Source of the DNA: Ruminococcus sp.
Lineage (GTDB): Bacteria; Bacillota; Clostridia; Oscillospirales; Ruminococcaceae
Length of the DNA: 64,000 nt
Assembly: GCA_017519415.1 (NCBI GenBank)
Contig: JAFWSI010000045.1
Span: forward strand, 124,001-188,000
Direction of reading: 5' to 3'
Of this stretch, positions 17,953-24,138 are shown one piece after another. How positions within the stretch are numbered: the stretch's first letter is position 1; each line of letters begins with the position of its first letter. The notes below the pieces were generated by a model. The model did no database searches and was not told the origin of the DNA. It worked only from the letters and a program-made list of their open reading frames with translations. The position numbers and the translations under genes were made by a program.

Positions 17953-18843
17953 ATGAAGAAATTATCCGGGATAATCAGGGAAATAAGCCCCTTCCGCTTA
18001 TTCATGCTGACTGTGGCGGGAATCGTCAACGCCTTCGGCATAACTCTTTTCCTCATGCCCGTAAAGCTCTATGACAGCGGCATATCAGGCACCTCCATGC
18101 TGCTTGCGCAGGTGACCCCTGACGCCCTGTCGCTTTCAGTGTTCCTGATAATCCTCAATATACCGCTCTTCCTCTACGGACTGAAAAAGCAGGGCGTTAC
18201 CTTCACCTTCTGCGCCATATATACCGTAGCCGTGTATTCCGTCATGTCGTGGCTCATAACCGGCGTTCTGCCCATAGACGTGAGTCTGGCGTCCCCCCTT
18301 GCGGGCACCGATCTGCTTCTCTGCGCCCTTTTCGGCGGAATCATATCCGGTATCGGCAGCGGTCTTGCCATACGCTCCGGCGGAGCCATGGACGGCATAG
18401 AGGTAATGGCCGTAATATTCTCAAAACGACTCGGACTGTCGGTGGGCTCCTTCGTTATGGCCTACAATGTGATACTCTACATCATATGCGGAGCCGTAAT
18501 ACACAGCTGGATACTGCCGCTTTACTCCATAGTGACCTACGGAGCGGCTCTCAAGACCGTGGATTATATCGTTGACGGACTTCAGCGCGAAAAGGCTGCC
18601 ATGATAATCACAGCCTGCCCCGATGAGATAAAAAAGGAGCTTATGGCGCAGTTCGGCTGCGGAATGACTCTCATAAAGGCAACAGGCGGATATTCGGGAG
18701 AGGAGCGCACAGTGCTCTATTTCGTGGTGAACCGCTTCCAGGTCATCAAGATGAAGGATACGGTACAGAGGATAGACCCTCTCGCCTATATAACCCTTAC
18801 CGAGGTGGCGGATATATTCTCCGTAAATCAGGACAAGACCTGA
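17953..18843 (+). CDS. YitT family membrane protein
   Basis: A 296-residue protein with about five to six membrane helices in the first 200 residues, including the typical GSGLAIRSGGAMDGIEV segment of the YitT/DUF161 family. A soluble C-terminal DUF2179 domain follows (AAMIITACPDEIKKEL, GYSGEERTVLYFVV). YitT proteins are common in Firmicutes and their transport or structural function is unknown. The ATG at 17953 was chosen because AAAGGAG lies 5 bp upstream; frames beginning further upstream would run into the terminator hairpin of the preceding gene. Confidence 0.9.
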   Translation: MKKLSGIIREISPFRLFMLTVAGIVNAFGITLFLMPVKLYDSGISGTSMLLAQVTPDALSLSVFLIILNIPLFLYGLKKQGVTFTFCAIYTVAVYSVMSWLITGVLPIDVSLASPLAGTDLLLCALFGGIISGIGSGLAIRSGGAMDGIEVMAVIFSKRLGLSVGSFVMAYNVILYIICGAVIHSWILPLYSIVTYGAALKTVDYIVDGLQREKAAMIITACPDEIKKELMAQFGCGMTLIKATGGYSGEERTVLYFVVNRFQVIKMKDTVQRIDPLAYITLTEVADIFSVNQDKT

Positions 18844-18849
18844 TAAAAA

Positions 18850-18931
18850 TCTGAGAGTTGAGAATTGAGAGTTGAAAGTTATAGCGACGGATTCAGATAA
18901 TGTGAGAAAAGCAAACTCATTAATTCTCAAC
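18850..18931. repeat. Dispersed AGTTGAGA-type repeat
   Basis: GAGAGTTGAGAATTGAGAGT (about 18853-18872) and a shorter complementary stretch (about 18919-18931) frame the gap behind the yitT-like gene. Confidence 0.6.
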
Positions 18932-18932
18932 T

Positions 18933-18958
18933 GATCTTTGCGCTTATGCGCAAAGATC
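18933..18958. terminator. Perfect 11-bp hairpin between convergent genes
   Basis: GATCTTTGCGC (18933-18943) pairs with 18948-18958 around TTAT; the right arm reaches the stop codon of the leftward gene, and rightward T residues follow at about 18965. Confidence 0.7.
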
Positions 18959-19442
18959 ATAACGGTTTTTTCTCAAATAGCAGCACGGGATAGCCCTCGT
19001 AATAGGGCTTGACTATCTCGGGATGCTCGTCCGCATATGCAAAGATAACGTCGGCAAGACCCTCCTTCAGGAAGTCCACAAGCTGTGAAAGGGGACGGTG
19101 ATAGAGCTCGTCGCATATGGAGGCGAAGGTTATGGCGCGTCTGCCGCCCACCTCCATTATCCTGTACGGCCATATACGGCAGTCAAAGGGCTTCTCATCA
19201 CCGAGCATACAGCCCTTTTCCGTCAGCGCGGGACAGGAGAACAGCTCGTCGCCCCTGAGCTCCTCAACTCTGAATATGTATCCGCCGTCCTTGGATATGA
19301 ACCTGGTATCGGGACGTACCGCCTTTATCCTTTCACAGAGCTCCTCCGTGAACACAGGAGTCTCCCATACGTCGTAGCGGTCAAATATGCAGCAGAGCCT
19401 GCACTTCGCACAGGCCTCGCCGCTTAGTATCTTTTTAAGCAT
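18957..19442 (-). CDS. YkgJ-type cysteine-cluster protein
   Basis: A 161-residue protein of the zinc- or iron-chelating cysteine-cluster family. The conserved cysteines appear as CAKCRLCC near residue 12, FSCPALTEKGC near 80 and FDCRIWP near 97. The family is widespread and its role is poorly known. The ORF is complete, with AGGAG before the ATG. It lies 36 bp downstream of the sortase gene on the same strand, separated by a small hairpin. Confidence 0.85.
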   Translation of the reverse strand: MLKKILSGEACAKCRLCCIFDRYDVWETPVFTEELCERIKAVRPDTRFISKDGGYIFRVEELRGDELFSCPALTEKGCMLGDEKPFDCRIWPYRIMEVGGRRAITFASICDELYHRPLSQLVDFLKEGLADVIFAYADEHPEIVKPYYEGYPVLLFEKKPL

Positions 19443-19465
19443 ATCCTGCTCCTTTCGGATATATT

Positions 19466-19491
19466 CAAAGGGAGAAGATCATGCTTCTCCC
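19466..19491 (-). terminator. Hairpin overlapping the end of the sortase gene
   Basis: GGGAGAAG (19470-19477) pairs with CTTCTCCC (19484-19491). On the minus strand TTTGAAT follows. It may end or attenuate the sortase transcript before the cysteine-cluster gene. Confidence 0.5.
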
Positions 19492-20147
19492 TGCCCGCTG
19501 TCTATGACTGCCCTGACGGCTACCCTGCTCTGACCGTTGAGAGTACAGGTGAACAGCGTCAGATCCCAGTCCTTTCCGCCGCCATCGCGCATATGCTCAA
19601 TATCGGTGCCCGGAACGGTCTCGGTGTAGCTCACGACATACCGCGTCCTTACGCCGTCCACATCGGTGAACCAAAGCTCATCTCCCTGAGAGAGCTCCTT
19701 TATCCTGCCGAAATGGCTGTTGAAATTATGGGCGGCGATTATCATATCACGGCCCTCTGCGGTACCGCTGTACAGACAGGGGGAATACTTCAGCTTTTCA
19801 TAGCTCCAGCTGTCCGTCACGGGCAGCTCTATACCGAGAGAGGACAGGGTGACATAGCCGCAGTAATACCTGCCGTCCACCATTACCGTTCCCATAGGCT
19901 CGGGCGGAGCCTCTGTCGCTTCCTCATAGGGTGCGAAAAGATCCTCTGAGGGCGGCTGCACCGCTTCTGAGGGCTTTTCCGTCGGAGGAGGAGCCTCGGG
20001 TATGATGTCCTTCAGCTCACCCAGCACCTCCTGGGATCTGCGGAAGGCCTCGCTGCTCTCTCTCATATTGTAAACGCACAGTCCGCCTGCCGAGAGCAGC
20101 ATAACAACTCCCAGCACCACGAGCAGCTTCCACACTGTTTTTTTCAT
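19479..20147 (-). CDS. Sortase
   Basis: A 222-residue membrane-anchored transpeptidase. One N-terminal helix (about 6-26) is followed by a Pro/Glu-rich linker (50-85) and the sortase domain. The catalytic triad is visible: H140 in IIAAHNFNSHFG, C201 in LTLFTCTLNG, and R208 in QSRVAVRA. Sortases cut a sorting signal in exported proteins and link them to the wall or to each other. No LPXTG-type substrate gene is found nearby, so the partner is elsewhere. The single N-terminal anchor and TLFTC motif fit the class D/E-like housekeeping sortases of Clostridia; the exact class is uncertain. Confidence 0.92.
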   Translation of the reverse strand: MKKTVWKLLVVLGVVMLLSAGGLCVYNMRESSEAFRRSQEVLGELKDIIPEAPPPTEKPSEAVQPPSEDLFAPYEEATEAPPEPMGTVMVDGRYYCGYVTLSSLGIELPVTDSWSYEKLKYSPCLYSGTAEGRDMIIAAHNFNSHFGRIKELSQGDELWFTDVDGVRTRYVVSYTETVPGTDIEHMRDGGGKDWDLTLFTCTLNGQSRVAVRAVIDSGQGEA

Positions 20148-20185
20148 ACCGTTCTTATCACCTCTTACAGCATTATCACAGTAAC

Positions 20186-20215
20186 ATTATAACTCATTAC
20201 ACCGACTAAAGTCAA
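20186..20215 (-). promoter_or_regulatory. Promoter for the sortase gene
   Basis: Minus strand TTGACT (20210-20215), 18-bp spacer, TATAAT (20186-20191), about 40 bp ahead of the ATG. Confidence 0.7.
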
Positions 20216-20272
20216 TCCCCGTAAATCTCTGTGAACCGGACTCCGTATCATGCCCGCGGTATAATATTATGC

Positions 20273-20301
20273 TTGATTTTTTTCACATTATAATGTATAA
20301 T
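20273..20301 (+). promoter_or_regulatory. Promoter of the agrB-agrA-agrC transcript
   Basis: TTGATT (20273-20278), 17-bp spacer, TATAAT (20296-20301). The -10 box lies inside an imperfect palindrome, CACATTA (20284-20290) with TAATGTG (20302-20308), which could bind a regulator. Confidence 0.75.
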
Positions 20302-20334
20302 TAATGTGATATATTTATTTTGAAGGGTATCATA

Positions 20335-20919
20335 ATGGAGAAATTACTGGATCTGATAATGACGCGGCTCATCGCCAGTGGGTGGATAGGAGACGATGAC
20401 CGCGAGATAGTCCGTTACGGGCTCGAACTGATGCTCATGAAGGCGCTTGTCACCGCGGCTATGCTGGTCATTGCATTTGCGACGCATATGGTCTCGGAAT
20501 TCATCGTTTTCATACTGCTGTACCCTCCTCTCAGACGCTGCTGCGGCGGCTATCATGCAAGGAGCCGTATAGCTTGCGTCATATTCTCTGTAATGCTGTT
20601 TGCAGCACTGATAGCGGCAGTAAAGCTGCTCCCCGAAAGCCTTGCAGGCTATACGTCATTTTTCATGCTTTCCGCGGGGACCGCCGTAATCATAGCGCTC
20701 GCACCTGTTGCAGCTCCCGAAAAATCCTTTGACGAAGCCGAGCTAAGGGTATTCCGTATGCGCTCCCTGGCAGTAGTCACTCTTGCCGTAGCGGCGGCGG
20801 CGGTACTCGGAGCCCTGAAGCTCCACCGCCAGATGTTCTCCGCTTCCTTTGCAGTCTTTTTCACGGCAGTACTGCTGACGGCAGGCAGGATAAACAAGAT
20901 GAAAGGAGAGATCTCATGA
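20335..20919 (+). CDS. agrB: AgrB-like peptide-processing membrane protease
   Basis: A 194-residue polytopic membrane protein of the accessory gene regulator B family, which cleaves the AgrD precursor and closes the thiolactone ring. The catalytic pair is at H74 (in CCGGYHAR) and C81, seven residues apart as in known AgrB proteins. About five membrane helices follow from residue 35 on. The ATG at 20335 was chosen because AAGGG lies 7 bp upstream; a TTG 15 bp earlier overlaps that site. Its stop overlaps the start of the response-regulator gene by 4 bp, so the three genes agrB, agrA-like and agrC-like form one operon. Its substrate is almost certainly the AgrD peptide at 23118. Confidence 0.93.
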   Translation: MEKLLDLIMTRLIASGWIGDDDREIVRYGLELMLMKALVTAAMLVIAFATHMVSEFIVFILLYPPLRRCCGGYHARSRIACVIFSVMLFAALIAAVKLLPESLAGYTSFFMLSAGTAVIIALAPVAAPEKSFDEAELRVFRMRSLAVVTLAVAAAAVLGALKLHRQMFSASFAVFFTAVLLTAGRINKMKGEIS

Positions 20920-21641
20920 TAAAAATAGCTGTTTGCGACGATGATAAGAACATAATCAGTTCCCTCAGAGAGTTCATAGCCGAATACAGCGAAAAAAACT
21001 CAATAGAATACGACGTGCAGAGCTTTCCCTGCGGCGAAAGGCTCCTTGAGACCAGCCAGAGCTTTGACCTGATATTCCTCGACATCGAGATGAGCGGTAT
21101 CGACGGTCTCAAAACAGCCCAGCAGCTCAGACAGATGGATAAGCGTGCAAGGATAGTATACGTCACCAACCATTCCGAATTCGCTCTGCGGAGCTATTCC
21201 GTGCACCCCTTCGACTTTGTGGTAAAGCCTTTCAAGAAGGAGAGGATAATGAACGTCCTCAGCGAGCTTTCACGCTACCTTTCCGAAAGGCAGGAGACCG
21301 ATGCGGTGATACAGCTCAAGGGCGAGGACGGTCCCCTCATGCTCAGCCTCAGGAATATCTACGTCTTTGAGTATACGGGCAACCGCAGGATAACCGTCTA
21401 TACAAAATCGGAGAAATACCGCATAAGAGGAAGTCTTTCCGACGTTTTCAGCCTTGTCAGCTCGGAGAGCTTCGTATCCCCCCACAAAAGCTTCATAGTC
21501 AATATGGAGCACATCGATAAACTAAACAATTTTTCACTATTCACAACAAACGGTCTGGAGGTTCCCGTGGCACAGAAAAAGCTGAAGGATTTCCAGAACG
21601 AATTCAGTCGCTTCATCAAAACCTACATCAGACAGGGGTAA
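20916..21641 (+). CDS. LytTR response regulator (AgrA-like)
   Basis: A 241-residue two-component regulator. The receiver domain (1-120) has the acidic pocket D8-D10 and the phosphate-accepting D56 in LIFLDIEMSG. The C-terminal LytTR DNA-binding domain (about 140-240) is marked by LRNIYVFEYTGNRRITVY and FVSPHKSFIVNMEHI. AgrA-type regulators turn on the agr genes and effector genes once the peptide is sensed. The gene overlaps agrB by ATGA and is followed after 3 bp by the sensor kinase. The agrD and P-type ATPase promoters are possible targets. Confidence 0.92.
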   Translation: MIKIAVCDDDKNIISSLREFIAEYSEKNSIEYDVQSFPCGERLLETSQSFDLIFLDIEMSGIDGLKTAQQLRQMDKRARIVYVTNHSEFALRSYSVHPFDFVVKPFKKERIMNVLSELSRYLSERQETDAVIQLKGEDGPLMLSLRNIYVFEYTGNRRITVYTKSEKYRIRGSLSDVFSLVSSESFVSPHKSFIVNMEHIDKLNNFSLFTTNGLEVPVAQKKLKDFQNEFSRFIKTYIRQG

Positions 21642-21644
21642 AAT

Positions 21645-22940
21645 ATGGAACTATTTATTATACAGCTTATCTCCTCGGTACTTTTTCATTCATACGCCTT
21701 TGTTTTATTTGAAAAACTATACACATCAAAAAAACGGCCTCTTCTGCTCCAGCTCTCCGTGATGGCTGCTTCTGCTGTCATAATGGCACTGATAGGCGTA
21801 CATTTTGAGACTGTTCTCAACTTTACATACTCCTTCGTTTCAATGCTGCTTATAAATCTGCTGTTCTACAAGGTGGACGGAAGGAGCTTCCTGATCTTTG
21901 ACGCGGTCTTCCTCTTTGTAATGCTGATAATGGAGGTCCTTGCCGTATTCCTCATGGCGGTCATAACCAAGGTCGATAACCTTACCGTCATCAAGGAGGA
22001 TCTGTACCTCAGAGCGGCGGCAACGGTCCTTGCATGGATATTCATGATAGCCATAACAAAGATACTGATACTTATATTCTCGGGTACGGGCATTAACAAT
22101 ATCCGCACTCAGGAGCTGCTGATGTTCCTGGGACTCATCGTCGGCGAGATAGCTATCCTGAACTTCCTCAACGAAATGATAGTCAAGACCACCGAGCGCT
22201 ACAAGGTGACGGTGATACTGCTGGCCTTCCTTGCCATAGACCTGTATCTCACCTACCTTATGAAAAAGATCTCAAAGTCATACAGGACCGAGAAGGAGCT
22301 CGAGCTGGTAACGCAGCAGTCAATGATGCAGCTCAGCGCCTACAGCGAGCTCAACGAGAAATACAACAACTCAAGGCGCATAATCCACGACGTAAGAAAG
22401 CATATCGCCTCTCTTGACGGACTTATCAACGCCAACAAAACCGACGAAGCCGAGCGCTACAAGGATCTCCTCAACGCAGAGCTGGACAAGCTTGTCCCGC
22501 GCTTTGAATGCGACAGCGCTATCCTTACCGTCGTTATCAACAACAAAATGGAGACAGCCGACAGCATGAAGGTGAAGTTCCGGGTTGACGCCGAGTTCAC
22601 CAATATCGACTTTATTTCCAATCTCGATATAACCACGATATTCTCAAATCTTCTCGACAACGCCTTCGAGGCCTGCGGGGAGCTCCCGGAGAACAAACGC
22701 TACGTATGGCTTTCCATAACGCGAAGGAATTACTTCGTTTTCATCTACGTCGAGAATACCTTCCTGAAGGTGGACAGCAGCGACGGCAAGGAATTCAGGA
22801 CCACAAAGAAGTACCATTCGGGCCTCGGCCTTACCAATGTAAGAGGCGCCGTGGAGAAGTACAACGGCAGCTTCATAGCCCATACCGAGGACAATAAATT
22901 CATAACAGAGGTGCTTATCCCCATACCCGACAATAATTAA
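21645..22940 (+). CDS. GHKL sensor histidine kinase (AgrC-like)
   Basis: A 431-residue sensor. Six or so membrane helices fill residues 1-210. A coiled region leads to the phospho-accepting histidine H248 in RRIIHDVRKH, and the ATP-binding domain shows the N box (NLLDNAFEAC, near 336) and the G box GLGLTNVRGAVEKY near 391. This arrangement is that of AgrC and related peptide receptors, which bind the extracellular autoinducer and phosphorylate the LytTR regulator. The gene is last in the operon and is followed by a terminator. Confidence 0.92.
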   Translation: MELFIIQLISSVLFHSYAFVLFEKLYTSKKRPLLLQLSVMAASAVIMALIGVHFETVLNFTYSFVSMLLINLLFYKVDGRSFLIFDAVFLFVMLIMEVLAVFLMAVITKVDNLTVIKEDLYLRAAATVLAWIFMIAITKILILIFSGTGINNIRTQELLMFLGLIVGEIAILNFLNEMIVKTTERYKVTVILLAFLAIDLYLTYLMKKISKSYRTEKELELVTQQSMMQLSAYSELNEKYNNSRRIIHDVRKHIASLDGLINANKTDEAERYKDLLNAELDKLVPRFECDSAILTVVINNKMETADSMKVKFRVDAEFTNIDFISNLDITTIFSNLLDNAFEACGELPENKRYVWLSITRRNYFVFIYVENTFLKVDSSDGKEFRTTKKYHSGLGLTNVRGAVEKYNGSFIAHTEDNKFITEVLIPIPDNN

Positions 22941-22943
22941 AAT

Positions 22944-22987
22944 AACAGCGCTGTCAGATCGTTTTTTACTGACCGGCAGTGCTGTTT
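22944..22987 (+). terminator. Terminator after the agrC-like gene
   Basis: AACAGCGCTGTC (22944-22955) pairs with GGCAGTGCTGTT (22975-22986), 12 bp with two G-U pairs. The T run after it is short. Confidence 0.65.
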
Positions 22988-23029
22988 TCAATATAAAAAT
23001 GCAAATAATCGGCGTTTAGTGCAAACGTA

Positions 23030-23057
23030 TTGACTTTTTCGCCGTCAGAAATATAAT
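23030..23057 (+). promoter_or_regulatory. Promoter of agrD
   Basis: TTGACT (23030-23035), 16-bp spacer, TATAAT (23052-23057). A small inverted repeat, CGTTT (23013-23017) and AAACG (23023-23027), lies directly upstream, where an AgrA-like regulator could bind. Confidence 0.75.
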
Positions 23058-23117
23058 AATATTAGGCGTCGTCCCGAAGGTGTCCGCTTATATCATGTAT
23101 GATGGAGGTATTTTCCA

Positions 23118-23273
23118 ATGAAGAAATCTCAGAATCCTGTCAAGACAATGCTTATAAAAACAATTGTAGCAAGATCGGTGAAGGCAGCAGAGCAGAATGC
23201 AAATTCAGCCTGCGTATGGTGGTTAAACCAGCCTATCCCCCCAAAAGACCTGAAAAAACTCAGAAAATTCTAA
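23118..23273 (+). CDS. agrD: AgrD-like cyclic lactone autoinducer precursor
   Basis: A 51-codon gene. Residues 1-28 form a basic amphipathic leader (MKKSQNPVKTMLIKTIVARS), residues 29-36 read NSACVWWL, and the tail is NQPIPPKDLKKLRKF. This matches the AgrD pattern seen in Clostridium, in which a cysteine followed by aromatic residues makes the thiolactone ring and a charged Pro-rich tail is removed by AgrB. By analogy with the clostridial precursor that reads SACLWFT then HQP, the ring here is probably CVWWL (C32-L36). GGAGG (23104-23108) lies 9 bp before the ATG, and a promoter of its own lies 60 bp upstream. Having agrD after the kinase gene instead of beside agrB is unusual. Confidence 0.88.
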   Translation: MKKSQNPVKTMLIKTIVARSVKAAEQNANSACVWWLNQPIPPKDLKKLRKF

Positions 23274-23921
23274 CCGATCAAATTACATATCAACAGATCT
23301 TGATTTTTCCTCAGAATATACACGATATACAATTATTAACCTGATTCTTTACATGATATTCTCCTATCCAAGAAAAGCATATCCTTCAAAAATCCCACCC
23401 TTGCCGTTACGGCATGATCCAGTAAAAGATGCACTAACTGATCCGCATTATACACAGCAGCAGATCCGACAACTGATCGATCGGGCAGGCAAAATACTAT
23501 AAGCAGTCACCTTTTCGGGCGGCGAACCTAACCCCCTGAGCGGACTCAGGATTCAGGAAAGGGATCATGACTGCTTTGTACTGACAGCATTATGCCCGTT
23601 TCCGTAAAAAGCATCTCAGAAATAATACAGCACTTATCTGTCAGAGTCCCTGAACAGGAAAAAATATCCGCCTGTTCTCAGGCTGTACGAGAACAAAAGG
23701 CAAAAGCATTCTTTTTAGATGATGATCATTCGTATGCAGTTACTTATGCGGAACAAACAGTGAATCCATAACGCTTTCATAAAAATCTCTCTTAAAAATA
23801 ACCATCTCTTAAAAAACCTTTTGAAAGTTCAATAGCAAATCAGAATTTCCTTCATTTGCTTGTTTCCAGGTAAGATCATACAGTGATTTTTCATATATGG
23901 GAGTTCCGCTTCAGCTCCCGG
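23274..23921 (+). other. Structured non-coding stretch downstream of agrD
   Basis: About 650 bp with no convincing gene, running from the agrD stop to a strong terminator. It contains a large inverted repeat (23501-23576) and a small hairpin at about 23901-23920 (GGGAG/CTCCC). The only open frames are short and lack ribosome-binding sites. It is probably transcribed with agrD, as there is no earlier terminator of classic form. Confidence 0.45.
23501..23576 (+). repeat. Inverted repeat with internal hairpin
   Basis: AAGCAGTCA (23501-23509) pairs with TGACTGCTT (23568-23576); CCTTTTC (23510-23516) can pair with GAAAGGG (23557-23563); and CCTGAG/CTCAGG (23535-23540, 23545-23550) forms an inner hairpin. 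Confidence 0.6.
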
Positions 23922-23967
23922 AAAGGCAGCCCGTTTCATCAGAGGGAACGGGCTGCCTTTCTGTTTT
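23922..23967 (+). terminator. Strong terminator ahead of the P-type ATPase gene
   Basis: AAAGGCAGCCCGTT (23922-23935) pairs perfectly with AACGGGCTGCCTTT (23947-23960), followed by CTGTTTTTTT. Confidence 0.85.
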
Positions 23968-24031
23968 TTTGCGCATAGCGGGTTTTCACTGTTTCATCAC
24001 CGTGCTTTCACCGCTGTAACACCTAAATATC

Positions 24032-24060
24032 TTGACTTTTTTCGCCGTAAATGATAAAAT
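24032..24060 (+). promoter_or_regulatory. Promoter for the P-type ATPase
   Basis: TTGACT (24032-24037), 17-bp spacer, TAAAAT (24055-24060). The -35 box and spacer share TTGACTTTTT(T)CGCCGT with the agrD promoter 1 kb upstream. Confidence 0.75.
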
Positions 24061-24138
24061 ATTATCTGTTTAGTAGTGCAAAAAAGCGGGATGAGCCGCT
24101 TTCTTTCAAAGCATTGCAGACAGATCTGGAGGGTTAAT

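Noticed and set aside
23254..23502. Open frame ending DRAGKIL after agrD
   Set aside because: No start codon with a ribosome-binding site, and its 5' end overlaps agrD in another frame.
23592..23771. 59-codon frame starting MPVSVKSISE
   Set aside because: No ribosome-binding site and no recognised family; kept only as part of the unexplained region.
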